From positions 4,650,001 through 4,714,000 of the forward strand of contig NZ_PDJK01000002.1 in assembly GCF_002564045.1 (NCBI RefSeq): a stretch of 64,000 nt of DNA. Reading direction: 5' to 3'. The notes under the pieces were generated by a model, which saw only the letters and a program-made list of their open reading frames with translations, did no database searches and was not told the origin of the DNA. This document shows positions 8,239-17,308 of this stretch, one piece after another (the stretch's first letter is position 1; every line of letters begins with the position of its first letter). The DNA comes from Amycolatopsis sulphurea. Lineage in GTDB: Bacteria; Actinomycetota; Actinomycetes; Mycobacteriales; Pseudonocardiaceae. A program made the position numbers and the translations under genes.

Positions 8239-9069
8239 CCGTATCTCGGGACTTCCGAATCTCGCCACGTCGTGCCATACGCGTTTGAGAGCCTGTTCAT
8301 CATGCTTCCCGGACCGGGAGGCAGCGCCGAGTACCGCCGGATCGAGCCGCCCGTCTTGTTCGACGGAGAGGCCGAGAGCGACGAATTCCGCGCCCCGGCA
8401 CGTCGGATGGCGGCGGAGTTCCGCGACGGCAAGCGTAAAACCGCCGTGCCATTCGATCGGGCAGCCGAGGCGCAGCGCCGCGTTCTCCCTCGGAGTGCCC
8501 CGATGACTCGGATCGAGCACGCGCGCCTCGACATCCCGGCTCAGGTCCAGGCCACCGTGTACGTGCGCCTCCACGTAGTCGTCCCATGGGTCTTTGTCGT
8601 CTGCTGCAGCTTGCGCGATCAGGGGTGAGAGCCGGGCGGAAACCCCGACATCCGTGGGTTCGAAACCGCCGTCCGGATAGCAGAACGTGGTCCGAGCCAA
8701 GGTATCCGCAGCGAGCCGGAAGTGCGCCGAGCCGAACCGCGGTGAGGCGCCGACCCGACGCGCACGGAAATTGAGCGCACCGTAGACCGGCCGATCCACC
8801 GGTGGCGCGTTGTCGTAGGCGCCGGTGAAGATCCGGCTTTCCCAGCGCCACCGGTCGCCACCGGGATACGCGATCAGCCCGCCGTTGCCGGTACCGGTTT
8901 CGAACTGCGAGCGGTAACGACCGTCGCCGACCATGCGGTCGAGAATCGGTACGCCGTCGGCGAGCCGATCCGGGTGGAAGTGCAGGGTTACCGGCCAGGC
9001 CGGGTCCACCGGTTCGCCTGCGGACTGTGCGGTGACGTGAGCGAGTGCCCGCTCTGAGGGAGATGGCAT
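8239..9069 (-). CDS. DUF3626 domain protein; 3' end not defined by a stop
   Basis: The ATG at 9069 opens MPSPSERALAHV. Typical DUF3626 motifs follow: LHFHPDRL, SQFETGTGNGG, GGDRWRWESRIF and the PRFGSAHFRL block. The function of DUF3626 is unknown. Family similarity fades at LKRVWHDVARFG, about residue 270, near 8240-8260. No in-frame stop occurs there: the frame stays open, antisense through degV and into octT, down to 6730, giving a 779-residue reading. The end given is where family resemblance ends, so the true stop may be lost or hidden by a base error. Gene and degV are convergent. Confidence 0.65.
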
Positions 9070-9210
9070 GGAGGCAATAGTGCACGCCGGTCCGGCCGAA
9101 CCGAGGCGATTAATGGCTTCGGGGGCCGAGTTGTCCACAAGGGGTGGGTTGTCCACAGCCCCCGCGGAACTTGCTCGCCGACGGCCGGTCCGGCCGCTAG
9201 CGTCGATCGT

Positions 9211-9963
9211 GTGTTCGAGCAATCCGCCCGTGATCCGGGCACTCCCGTCAACGCCAGGCTCGCCTGGCTGGCCGATCAGCTGGCCGCAGGCCCGCAGACG
9301 GTCGGGCCGGGTGGCCGGCTCGTCCGCCGCTGGCTGCCCGGAGGCAACGACCCCGGGCACCCCGGTCTGCCCGCGATCTTCGGCCGTCGAGGCGTGCTCG
9401 TCGGCATTTCCGCAGCGCTCGCTGCCGTGGTCGTGGTGGTCGGCTTCGCGGTGTTCGGCGGATCTCCGGCGGCGGAGGTAGCCCCACCGCTGCCAAGTGC
9501 TCGTGCTCAGGGGCACGCAGCGGGTGCGGCGTCCTCTTCGTCGGCGGCCCAACTCGTCGTCAGCGTCATTGGACGAGTACGGAATCCGGGGCTCGTCACG
9601 GTTCCGGCAGGTTCGCGCGTGGCCGATGCACTGCGCTCGGCCGGCGGCGCGGTCCCGGGCATCGATCTTTCCGGCCTCAATCTGGCGCGCAAGCTCACCG
9701 ACGGAGAACAGCTCGCGGTCGGCCTGCCGGCGGCCCAGGCCGCTCCGGCAGGCGCCGGAGCCGCGCCCGGCAAGATCGACCTGAACTCCGCGACGCCTGA
9801 ACAGCTCGACACACTTCCCGGAGTCGGCGAGGTCACCGCGCGGCGCATCATCGACTGGCGTACCCAGCACAGCGGGTTCACCAGCGTCGAGCAGCTTCGC
9901 GATGTCGACGGCATTGGGGAGAGCAAATTTGAAAAATTGCGCGATCATGTGGCGGTCGGATGA
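9211..9963 (+). CDS. comEA: ComEA-like helix-hairpin-helix DNA-binding protein
   Basis: A 250-residue membrane-anchored protein with one transmembrane helix (GVLVGISAALAAVVVVVGF). An SLBB-type domain follows (VSVIGRVRNPGLVTVPAGSR), then a C-terminal helix-hairpin-helix domain (IDLNSATPEQLDTLPGVGE and the second hairpin DVDGIGESKFEKL). ComEA binds double-stranded DNA outside the membrane and hands it to the ComEC channel. Its stop overlaps the comEC start by four bases (ATGA). The GTG start is the first in frame. Confidence 0.93.
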   Translation: MFEQSARDPGTPVNARLAWLADQLAAGPQTVGPGGRLVRRWLPGGNDPGHPGLPAIFGRRGVLVGISAALAAVVVVVGFAVFGGSPAAEVAPPLPSARAQGHAAGAASSSSAAQLVVSVIGRVRNPGLVTVPAGSRVADALRSAGGAVPGIDLSGLNLARKLTDGEQLAVGLPAAQAAPAGAGAAPGKIDLNSATPEQLDTLPGVGEVTARRIIDWRTQHSGFTSVEQLRDVDGIGESKFEKLRDHVAVG

Positions 9964-12350
9964 CGATCGCCAGCCGCTCGGACCCACGGATGAATTCCTG
10001 GCGTGATCACGATTTCCGCCTCGTCCCGGCGGCGGTGGCGGGATGGGCGGGTGCACTTGGCGGGCTACAGCTCGGCTGGTGGGTCGCGGTTGTCACCGGA
10101 GTGCTCGCGGCAGTCGTGGCGCTGCTTCTGCTGATCCGCGGCCGTCGGCGGTTCGTCGGTGCCGGGGGAGCGTTGCTGCTCCTCGGATTGGTCGCCGCGA
10201 TCCCGACTGCGGCGCGTATTCACGACGCCGAACACGATCCTCTCGCGTCGGCCGCTGTCCGCGGAACCACCGCGTCGCTCCGGATCGAGATCAGCGAGCG
10301 TCCGCGGCCCATTCACAGAGCGGGCTACGCCGATCAGCAAGCCGGTACTCGATCAGTCGCCGTCCCCGCGGTAGTGGAAGCGGCCACTGTGGACGGTCAG
10401 GCAGTCGACTCGATGGGGCGGGTACTCCTGCTCGCGCCGGTCGCGGAATGGGGAGCGTTGCTGCCTGGCCAAGAGGCGACGGCCACCGGGCGGCTCAGCT
10501 CCGCACGAGGCGGCGATCTGACGGCGGCGGTGCTCTCCGTGCGAGACCGACCGGTCGACGTCGGTCCGGCGCCATGGTGGCAACGAGCGGCGGAGACCTT
10601 GCGGAGCGGGCTGCACTCATTGTGCTCCGTGTTGCCCGAGGAACCGGCCGGCTTGCTGCCCGGTCTCGTCATCGGCGACACCAGCGCACTGCCGCAACAG
10701 GTGGAGCAAGAGTTCACGGCCTCGGGTCTCACCCATTTGATGGCCGTGAGCGGTGGCAACGTCGCGATCATCTGTGGCGCCGTATTGCTGTTGTGCAGGC
10801 TACTACGCGCCGGGCCGAGATTGTCTGCAGTAGCCGCCGGCGTGTGTCTGCTCGGCTTCCTGGTGCTGGTGGGACCGGAGCCGAGTGTGGTGCGGGCCGG
10901 GGTGATGGGCGCTGTCGGGCTGCTCGCGCTGGCGTTGGGGCGCCGTGGCTCCGCACTGCCCGCGCTCTCGTTCGCAGTGTGCGTGCTCGTCGGATGGGAC
11001 CCGGCGATGGCGGCGGACTTCGGGTTCGCATTGTCGGTGTTCGCCACCGCCGGGCTGGTGCTGATCGCGCCGAAGTGGGCGGATTCCTTGGCTCGCCGAG
11101 GGATTCCGCCGGGTTACGCGGAAGGTCTTGCGGTCCCGCTGGCCGCTTTCGTGGTCACTGCGCCAGTGATTGCTGGGATGGCAGGTACGGTCAGCCTGGT
11201 CTCGGTGCTCACGAATGTGCTTGCGGCACCGGTGGTCGCGCCGGTCACGGTGCTGGGAGTGCTGGCCACCGTCGTCGGTCCGTGGTGGAGCGGTGCCGGG
11301 CACTTGTTGATCCGGCTGGCCGATCCTGAGGCGCGGTGGCTGATCACTGTGGCTCGCCACGGTGCGCGGGCACCTGGCGCGGTGTTCGGCTGGCCGGGTG
11401 GCTGGCTTGGGGGACTGTGCGCGGCCGGACTGATGATCCTCGCCGTGGTGGTGCTGCGGTTCCGTCGGCTGCGAGTGCTCGTGGCGGTCGGGCTGGTGGT
11501 GGTGCTTCTGGCGGTGGTGCCTGCCCGGGTACTGGAGCCCGGCTGGCCGCCGAAGAACTGGGCCGCAGTCGAATGCGACGTCGGACAGGGTGACGCCCTC
11601 GTATTGGCGACCGGTGAACCCGGGCGTGCGGTGGTGGTCGACACCGGGCCGGAACCGGGGCCGGTCGACGAATGCCTGAACCGGCTCGGCGTGGACAGGG
11701 TGCCGCTGATCGTGTTGAGCCACCTGCACGCCGACCATGTGGGCGGGCTCTCGTCGGTGTTCGAGGGGAGAGCCGTCGGCGCGGTCGCGGTCGGGCCGGG
11801 GCGGGCACCTGCGTGGGCGTGGCAGCAGATCTCGGTCGAGGCCGCGAAGCACCAGGTCCCGCTGGTGGAGGTGAACCAGGGCCAGCGGCTCGACTGGCCG
11901 GGCTTGTCTCTCGACGTCCTCGGGCCGCGTTACGCGACCACCAGATCGCCCGCCCTGCAAGACGGCACGATGATCAACAACAGCTCAGTGGTGCTGCGCG
12001 CCACCACGTCCGCCGGCCGGGTGCTGCTGAGCGGGGACGTCGAACTGGCCGCGCAGGCGGACTTGCTGGCCGGGGGAGTGGACCTGACCGCGGAGGTACT
12101 CAAGGTGCCACACCACGGTTCGAAATACTCCGTACCGCAGTTCCTTGCTGCGGTTCGGCCGCGCGCGGCCTTGATCAGCGTGGGTGCGGGCAACGGATAC
12201 GGGCATCCGAGCAAGTCCACAGTGGACGTTCTGGGGACGTTGGGTGCGCTGATCACCCGGACCGATGTCGACGGGGACACCGCGGTGCTTCCCGGCGATG
12301 GTGGGCCGGTCGTCGCGCGACGGGGTGAGCCACGGGGACCACCGCACTAG
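9960..12350 (+). CDS. comEC: ComEC/Rec2 competence DNA channel
   Basis: A 796-residue polytopic membrane protein. An N-terminal DUF4131-like segment is followed by the Competence domain (LTHLMAVSGGNVAIICG is its signature), then a C-terminal metallo-beta-lactamase domain. That domain has QGDALVLATG, the metal motif LSHLHADHVGG and KVPHHGSKYS. ComEC forms the channel that takes single-stranded DNA into the cytoplasm; the hydrolase domain is proposed to degrade the other strand. All zinc-ligand residues of HxHxDH are present. ATG start overlaps comEA. Whether the organism is transformable cannot be told from this. Confidence 0.94.
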   Translation: MTIASRSDPRMNSWRDHDFRLVPAAVAGWAGALGGLQLGWWVAVVTGVLAAVVALLLLIRGRRRFVGAGGALLLLGLVAAIPTAARIHDAEHDPLASAAVRGTTASLRIEISERPRPIHRAGYADQQAGTRSVAVPAVVEAATVDGQAVDSMGRVLLLAPVAEWGALLPGQEATATGRLSSARGGDLTAAVLSVRDRPVDVGPAPWWQRAAETLRSGLHSLCSVLPEEPAGLLPGLVIGDTSALPQQVEQEFTASGLTHLMAVSGGNVAIICGAVLLLCRLLRAGPRLSAVAAGVCLLGFLVLVGPEPSVVRAGVMGAVGLLALALGRRGSALPALSFAVCVLVGWDPAMAADFGFALSVFATAGLVLIAPKWADSLARRGIPPGYAEGLAVPLAAFVVTAPVIAGMAGTVSLVSVLTNVLAAPVVAPVTVLGVLATVVGPWWSGAGHLLIRLADPEARWLITVARHGARAPGAVFGWPGGWLGGLCAAGLMILAVVVLRFRRLRVLVAVGLVVVLLAVVPARVLEPGWPPKNWAAVECDVGQGDALVLATGEPGRAVVVDTGPEPGPVDECLNRLGVDRVPLIVLSHLHADHVGGLSSVFEGRAVGAVAVGPGRAPAWAWQQISVEAAKHQVPLVEVNQGQRLDWPGLSLDVLGPRYATTRSPALQDGTMINNSSVVLRATTSAGRVLLSGDVELAAQADLLAGGVDLTAEVLKVPHHGSKYSVPQFLAAVRPRAALISVGAGNGYGHPSKSTVDVLGTLGALITRTDVDGDTAVLPGDGGPVVARRGEPRGPPH

Positions 12351-12377
12351 CTGCTGCCAGTGCCCGGCGGCGTGCCG

Positions 12378-12418
12378 GTTCGTATCCGGTCACCGAACGG
12401 CGGCGACCGGATACGGCC
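12378..12418. terminator. Bidirectional hairpin between comEC and thrC
   Basis: An 11-base perfect stem CGTATCCGGTC / GACCGGATACG (12381-12391 with 12405-12415) sits between the convergent 3' ends of comEC and thrC. No long T-run follows, as is usual in high-GC actinobacteria. Confidence 0.65.
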
Positions 12419-12431
12419 GGACCGTCGTGGG

Positions 12432-13697
12432 TCAGTAGCCGAGTGCCTTGCTCACGGCCTCCGTGGACGGCGGCACCGTCGCCTTCGGGCCGAGGTGGTT
12501 CTCCACCGCGTCGAGGGTCTTGAGGCCGTCGCCGGTGATCAGGAGCACCGTCTCCGCGTCCGGGTCGAGCTTGCCGGTCTCCAGCAGCTTCTTCGCGGTG
12601 GCGACGGTGACCCCGCCCGCCGTCTCGGTGAAGATGCCTTCGGTGCGCGCGAGCAGCCGGATGCCCTCCACGACCTCCTCGTCGGTGACGTCCTCGATCG
12701 CGCCGCCGGTGCGGTGGACCACGTCGAGCACGTAGGGGCCGTCGGCCGGGTTGCCGATCGCGAGCGAACGGGCGATGGTGTCCGGCTTCACCGGCTGGAC
12801 CACGTCGTGCCCGTTGCGGAACGCCGTCGACACCGGGGAGCAGCCGGTGGCCTGGGCGCCGAACACCTTGTACGGGCTGGCTTCCACGAGGCCGAGCTGA
12901 CCGAACTCGCGGAAACCCTTGTCCACCTTGGTCAGCTGGGAACCGGAGGCGATGGGCACCACGATCTGTTCCGGCAGGCGCCAGCCGAGCTGCTCGGCGA
13001 CCTCGAAGCCGAGCGTCTTCGAGCCCTCGGAGTAGTACGGGCGGACGTTGACGTTCACGAACGCCCACTTCGGGTGCTCGGCGGCCAGCTCGGTGGCGAG
13101 GCGGTTCACGTCGTCGTAGTTGCCGTCGACGGCGATCAGGTCGCCGTCGTAGACCGCGGTGGTGAGGATCTTGGCGCGTTCGAGACTCTTCGGGATCAGC
13201 ACGACCGACCGCCAGCCGGCGCGCGCGGCGGCGGCCGCGGTCGCGTTGGCCAGGTTGCCGGTCGAGGGACACGCGAGGACCTCGAAGCCGAACTCGCGGG
13301 CCGCGGCGAGCGCCACCGCGACCACACGGTCCTTGAACGAGTGGGTGGGGTTGCCGGTGTCGTCCTTGACCCACACGGTCTTCAGACCGAGTGCCTTGGC
13401 GAGGCGGTCGGCTCGCACGAGCCGGGTACTGCCCGGTTCGGTGTTCGGGGTCTGCTCGACGGTCGAGGGGACGGGAAGGAGTTTCTTGTAGCGCCAGATG
13501 TTCTTCGGTCCCGCCTCGATGTCCTCGCGGCGCACGCGGCCGAAGTCGTAGGCCACTTCGAGCGGCGAGAAGTCCTCGGCGGACACGAATTCCGGGGCGA
13601 GCGGCTGCCGGTGTCCCTCTTCCTTCGACACCAGCTCGACGGCGGGGCCGAGATCGAGCGTGGTGCGGGTGGGGTCCGTGCCGAGGGATGCGGTCAT
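12432..13697 (-). CDS. thrC: Threonine synthase ThrC
   Basis: A 421-residue PLP enzyme converting O-phosphohomoserine to threonine. The PLP lysine is Lys122 in NPTHSFKDR. CPSTGNLANATAA binds the cofactor phosphate, and PIASGSQLTKV is the conserved glycine/serine loop. The ATG at 13697 is preferred: AAAGGA lies nine bases ahead and 17 upstream in-frame codons look non-coding and overlap the riboswitch. The unusual feature is regulation: a SAM riboswitch (separate entry) precedes this gene, although threonine synthase is not a methionine-branch enzyme. It competes with methionine synthesis for the same homoserine-derived precursor. Confidence 0.94.
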   Translation of the reverse strand: MTASLGTDPTRTTLDLGPAVELVSKEEGHRQPLAPEFVSAEDFSPLEVAYDFGRVRREDIEAGPKNIWRYKKLLPVPSTVEQTPNTEPGSTRLVRADRLAKALGLKTVWVKDDTGNPTHSFKDRVVAVALAAAREFGFEVLACPSTGNLANATAAAAARAGWRSVVLIPKSLERAKILTTAVYDGDLIAVDGNYDDVNRLATELAAEHPKWAFVNVNVRPYYSEGSKTLGFEVAEQLGWRLPEQIVVPIASGSQLTKVDKGFREFGQLGLVEASPYKVFGAQATGCSPVSTAFRNGHDVVQPVKPDTIARSLAIGNPADGPYVLDVVHRTGGAIEDVTDEEVVEGIRLLARTEGIFTETAGGVTVATAKKLLETGKLDPDAETVLLITGDGLKTLDAVENHLGPKATVPPSTEAVSKALGY

Positions 13698-13712
13698 CGC
13701 GAGGTTCCTTTC

Positions 13713-13842
13713 CTCATCTGTCCCGCCATGGCGGGCCGGAATTGGCACCGTGTTCGTCAGCTACCCCGCGATCGCGGGATGACAGGCTGTACGCCGGTTG
13801 CCGGGGCTTCGTCGGGCCGTTCCCTCTGCCCCTCTGGATGAG
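13713..13842 (-). promoter_or_regulatory. SAM riboswitch (S-box type) upstream of thrC
   Basis: On the minus strand the leader reads CTCATCCAGAGGGGCAGAGG, then GAACGGCCCGACGAAG, CCCCGGCAACC, and later GGTGCCAATTCCGGCCCGC. These are the conserved S-box (SAM-I) blocks: the AGAG k-turn, GGCCC(G)A(C/U)GAAG, CCxGGCAACC and GGUGCCAAUUCC. The outer P1 stem forms between CTCATC (13842-13837) and GATGAG (13718-13713), giving a 130-nucleotide element. It ends about 15 bases before the thrC start, so SAM binding could control access to the AAAGGA ribosome site. The class call is from pattern; a covariance search was not possible. Confidence 0.88.
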
Positions 13843-13977
13843 CGGTATTCAGTTGTGGGCGCACCGCAGTGGGTGCCGCCTGGGCCACACCGTACGGCAC
13901 ACCGATCACCTCATGCCATGGAGGCGGTCCAGATCACCGGAGCGGGCGGACTGCCGGCCGGGTGAGAGAATGGCCGG

Positions 13978-14949
13978 GTGACCACCGCACCCGCGCCGCT
14001 GCACCTCGTCACGGGCGAGGAAGAACTGCTCATCGAACGGGCCGTGCGCGCCGCGCTGGACGCGGCGCGGGCCGCCGATCAGACGGCCGACCTGACCCGG
14101 ATTCGGGTGTCCGAACTCACACCGCCCGAACTGGCCGAACTGGTCAGTCCCTCGCTGTTCGCGGAGGGGCGGGTGATCGTACTGGAGTCGGCGCAGGACA
14201 TCTCGCAGGACCTGTCCGACGCGGTGCTCGCCTACCTGAAGGCCCCGGCGGACGGGGTGGTGCTGGTGGTCGTGCACAGCGGCGGCGGGCGCAGCAAGGC
14301 GGCCAAAGCGCTGCCGGGCGCGCTGAAGAAGGCGGGCGCGGAAATCACCGAATGCCCGAAGCTCACCAAACCCGCCGAACGGGAATCGTTCGTACGCAAC
14401 GAAGTCCGCCGAGCGGGCGGCAAGATCGACCCGGCTGGCGTGTCGGCTCTGCTCGACTCCGTCGGCTCCGACCTGCGCGAGTTGTCCTCGGCGGCGACCC
14501 AGCTGGTCGCGGACACCGGCGGCGTGGTCGACGAGCAGGCGGTACGCCGTTACCACACCGGCCGCGCCGACGTGACCGGGTTCGCGGTGGCGGAGAAGGC
14601 CGTGGCCGGTGACCGGGCCGCCGCGCTGGAATCGCTGCGCTGGGCCATGCAGCTGGGCGTCCCGCACGTGCTGGTCGCCGACGCGCTGGCCGACGCCGTT
14701 CGCACCATCGCGCGGGTGTCCGCCGCCGGCCGCGGCAACCCGAACCAGATGGCCGGCGAACTCGGCATGCCGCCGTGGAAGATCCGCAAGGCACAGGGCC
14801 AGTCCCGGGGCTGGGGCCAGGACGGCCTTGCCACCGCGATGCGCGTCGTGGCCAGGCTGAACGCCGAGGTGAAAGGCGCCGCCGCGGACGCCGACTACGC
14901 CCTGGAACGAGCCGTCGTCGAGGTGGTCATCGCGAGGGGCGACCGCTGA
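13978..14949 (+). CDS. holA: DNA polymerase III delta subunit HolA
   Basis: A 323-residue clamp-loader subunit that opens the beta clamp. The N-terminus has LHLVTGEEELLIERAV, matching the family's degenerate P-loop region, and SPSLFAEGRVIVLE is the beta-binding segment. The C-terminal helical domain includes GNPNQMAGELGMPPWKIRKA, a very conserved actinobacterial delta motif. GTG start at 13978. The gene matches Rv2413c and, as there, lies next to comEA/comEC and rpsT. Confidence 0.93.
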   Translation: MTTAPAPLHLVTGEEELLIERAVRAALDAARAADQTADLTRIRVSELTPPELAELVSPSLFAEGRVIVLESAQDISQDLSDAVLAYLKAPADGVVLVVVHSGGGRSKAAKALPGALKKAGAEITECPKLTKPAERESFVRNEVRRAGGKIDPAGVSALLDSVGSDLRELSSAATQLVADTGGVVDEQAVRRYHTGRADVTGFAVAEKAVAGDRAAALESLRWAMQLGVPHVLVADALADAVRTIARVSAAGRGNPNQMAGELGMPPWKIRKAQGQSRGWGQDGLATAMRVVARLNAEVKGAAADADYALERAVVEVVIARGDR

Positions 14950-15058
14950 CTGAGACCCGATCGTCCAGCCTTGCGACCGGCTCGGTGGCGTGGCGGAGCA
15001 GAGGCGAGCTGGGCGGGGAGAGCCTGGCTGCCAGGGAGCCATGCGAGACGTTCGGCGG

Positions 15059-15220
15059 CCCGAGGTCGGGCAGGTATGCGAAGGGGCTCGCGTCCCGCAG
15101 CCGGGTAGGCATGCGAGAAAGACGCGGCCGCCGGGCGGGCAAGTATGCACCTTTGGCGACCCGAGACCGGGACGGTATGCGAGGACCCGGCTGAGGCCGG
15201 GTAGGCGGGGGAAGAGCGCG
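15059..15220. repeat. Degenerate ~32-bp repeats around GTATGCGA
   Basis: About five units with a CCGGGnAGG(T/C)ATGCGA core recur every 30-36 bases, at about 15059, 15095, 15125, 15158 and 15190. Each is led by a C/G-rich segment such as CCCGAGACCGGG. Another ATGCGA copy lies at 15321. They fill the 423-bp gap between holA and rpsT, which contains no recognisable gene. Spacers are not unique and the units are diverged, so this is not a CRISPR. Confidence 0.5.
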
Positions 15221-15324
15221 ACGTCCCTGACCAGAGGGGAACCCGGGCTGTCCGAGATCAGCCTGCGAAACCAGGGCCGGTCCCGCCCAGGAGCCCGGGC
15301 GGCCCGGAGGTTACCCGGGCATGC

Positions 15325-15358
15325 GAAAAGGCCCGGCGACCGAGGTCACCGGGCCTTC
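15325..15358 (-). terminator. Rho-independent terminator of rpsT
   Basis: On the minus strand AAGGCCCGGTGACC, a short loop, then a GCCGGGCCTTTTC arm form a strong GC stem that ends in four T residues. It starts about 15 bases after the rpsT stop. Confidence 0.85.
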
Positions 15359-15372
15359 AGGCGAACTCCGGC

Positions 15373-15633
15373 TCAGAGCTGGTTCGCGCGCTTCGCGATC
15401 GCCGACTTCTTGTTCGCGGCCTGGTTGGCGTGGATGACGCCCTTGGTGACCGCCTTGTCGAGCTTGCGAGCGGCCTCGCGCTGCAGCTCGAGGGCCTTGT
15501 CCTTGTCGCCGGCCTCGGCGGCCTCGCGGAACTTGCGGATCGCGGTCTTCACCGAGGACCGGATCGCCAGGTTGCGCTGCCGCGCCTTCTCGTTCGTGGT
15601 GATGCGCTTGATCTGCGACTTGATGTTGGCCAT
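15373..15633 (-). CDS. rpsT: 30S ribosomal protein S20
   Basis: An 86-residue protein, MANIKSQIKRI at the N-terminus, with the S20 pattern NxxxR(Q/N)xxxRSxVKT and the C-terminal Lys/Ala-rich helix KGVIHANQAANKKSAIAKR. It binds 16S rRNA early in 30S assembly. It stands alone on the minus strand with its own terminator, as in other actinobacteria. Confidence 0.98.
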   Translation of the reverse strand: MANIKSQIKRITTNEKARQRNLAIRSSVKTAIRKFREAAEAGDKDKALELQREAARKLDKAVTKGVIHANQAANKKSAIAKRANQL

Positions 15634-16047
15634 GGAGGCGTCCTCATTTCACTCGATGAAGGTCGTCACCGCGACGTACTGGCTCCGGCAGCGCCCGCGA
15701 AGGCGACCGGGTTTCCTCCCTGACGGAATGCCGCACGGCGACGAGGGGAAAGCTTAACAGTCCAGCTCGGCGGTCCTGCGAGGTGCCCGGATTCCTCCGG
15801 CCCGGGTCTCGGCGCCGGCGGTCGTCCGGTACGTCCTTGCCGTCTCGGCTACCGTGGGATCCGGTAGTGCCTAGGGTTCCGTCGCCGGGCCGTCGTCCGT
15901 CTTGTGCGGGCGCTGTGACAACGAGGGCCGGCGGGGCTGGTCCGAGCGGCACCGTCGGCCGGGCAGGGTGCCGGTCGTTCATCTGACGGGACAAAAGCCT
16001 GGAGGAACCCGGTCTTCGGCATGCGCGGAAGACCAGAAGGGGTTCTC
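15634..16047. other. Intergenic region between rpsT and the EamA gene
   Basis: A 414-base gap with divergent promoters presumably inside it. I see no open frame with family resemblance and no tRNA. A short imperfect inverted repeat CTACCG...CGGTAG lies near 15850-15868. Nothing else stands out. Confidence 0.5.
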
Positions 16048-16910
16048 GTGAACGGCACTGCTCTGTCCATGGTCCTCGCCGCCGCGGTCGTGCACGCGGT
16101 CTGGAATCTCGCGGCCAAGCGGGTCTCCGGCGGGGGTGCGCAGTTCGTCTGGCTGTACTACACGGTTTCCGCGGTTCTCTTGCTTCCGTTCGTGGTGGTG
16201 GCGCTGGTCGTCGAGCCGGAGCGTCCACAGTGGAGCTGGCTGGGGGCGGCGGTCGTCACCGCGGCGCTCCATGTCGGGTACGGGATCGTGCTGCAGCGTG
16301 GTTACGACGTCGGCGATCTGTCGCTCGTCTACCCGCTCGCGCGCGGGACCGGGCCGCTGTTGTCGGTGCTCGTGGCGGTTCTCTCTTGCACGAGCGGCCC
16401 GGCGTGCTTGGCCTGATCGGGGCGCTCCTCGTGGTGGCGGGCGTACTCGTGATCAGTCTCTGCGGCAGCCACGCGGGCGAAGGGGCACGGCGGGCAGGCG
16501 TGTTCTACGGCGTGCTCACTGGCGCCATGATCGCGGCGTACACGCTTTGGGACGCGCAGTCGGTCACTACGGTGGGCATGCCGCCGCTCGTCTACTTCGG
16601 TGGTGGAGCGCTCCTACAGAGCATGCTGCTTGCGCCAACGGCCGTACGTGGCCGCGTTGAGGTCGGACGGCTGTGGCGGGAGCACCGTCGCGAGGCGCTG
16701 ATCGTCGGGGTCGCGTCGCCGTTGGGGTACCTGCTGGTGCTGTACGCGCTGCAGATCGCTCCCGTGAGCCTCGTTGCGCCTGCGCGGGAGCTGTCGATCG
16801 TCTTCGGCGGGGTTGCGGCGTGGCTGCTGCTGGGTGAGCGCAACGCAGTGCGAAGGCTGATCGGTTCGGTCGTGGTGCTGGCCGGGATCGCTGCGATTGC
16901 GGTGGCCTGA
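16048..16910 (+). pseudogene. EamA/DMT-superfamily transporter with a frameshift
   Basis: The first half (GTG start at 16048 behind AGAAGGGG) encodes four or five hydrophobic helices with AAVVHAVWNLAAKR and LQRGYDVGDLSLVYPLARG, an EamA signature. That frame ends at 16416 after TSGPACLA. The second half continues in another frame from about 16385 (LLHERPGVLGLIGALLVV) to IGSVVVLAGIAAIAVA at 16910, so the two halves join if one base is added in GTTCTCTCTTG near 16383. Together they make the usual 280-290 residue ten-helix drug/metabolite exporter. Substrate unknown. It may be a pseudogene or a base-call error. Confidence 0.75.
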
Positions 16911-16933
16911 GCCGCTCCGGTAGGCATGCAGCC

Positions 16934-17308
16934 ATGGAAGTACTGAGCAGCCGGATGCTGATCCACCCGCGTGATCCGCAGATCTCGACGGCCTTCTATC
17001 GCGACACTCTCGGCCTGGCCGTCGAGCGCGAATTCCCCGGTGGCACGCGGTTCTTCGCCGGCGGCGGCTCGATCGAGGTGGTCGGCTCCGGGCAGACCGC
17101 GCCGAGCCCGGACGTCAACCTGTTCCTGCAGGTCCGCGACCTGCCCGCGGTGCTCGCCGACCTGGCCGTCCGCGGGGTCGAGCCGGTGCGCGGGCCGCAG
17201 CGCGAGCCGTGGGGGACGGACGAGGCGTGGATCACCGATCCGGACGGTCTGCGGATCGTGCTCGTCGAAGTCCCCGAAGACCACCCGTTGCGCCGCGACA
17301 GCCGTTAG
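16934..17308 (+). CDS. VOC-superfamily (glyoxalase/bleomycin-resistance fold) protein
   Basis: A 124-residue single-domain protein with two beta-alpha-beta-beta-beta modules. RMLIHPRDPQISTAFYRDTLGL is the first module and WGTDEAWITDPDGLRIVLVE the second. Metal-ligand-like positions (His in LIHPRD, Glu in VLVEVPE) are present. Members are metalloenzymes or drug-sequestering proteins; the substrate cannot be told. ATG start 23 bases after the EamA gene, so probably co-transcribed with it. Its stop overlaps the stop of the convergent methyltransferase. Confidence 0.82.
   Translation: MEVLSSRMLIHPRDPQISTAFYRDTLGLAVEREFPGGTRFFAGGGSIEVVGSGQTAPSPDVNLFLQVRDLPAVLADLAVRGVEPVRGPQREPWGTDEAWITDPDGLRIVLVEVPEDHPLRRDSR

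Noticed and set aside
6730..10056. A minus-strand open frame of about 1,100 codons
   Set aside because: Only the part from 9069 to about 8240 resembles a protein family (DUF3626). The rest is antisense to octT, degV and comEA.
15059..15220. ATGCGA repeats as a CRISPR
   Set aside because: The repeats are diverged and the intervals between them are similar to each other, not unique spacers.
14950..16047. A tRNA gene beside rpsT
   Set aside because: No GTTCRANYC-type T-loop with matching acceptor stem was seen in these gaps.
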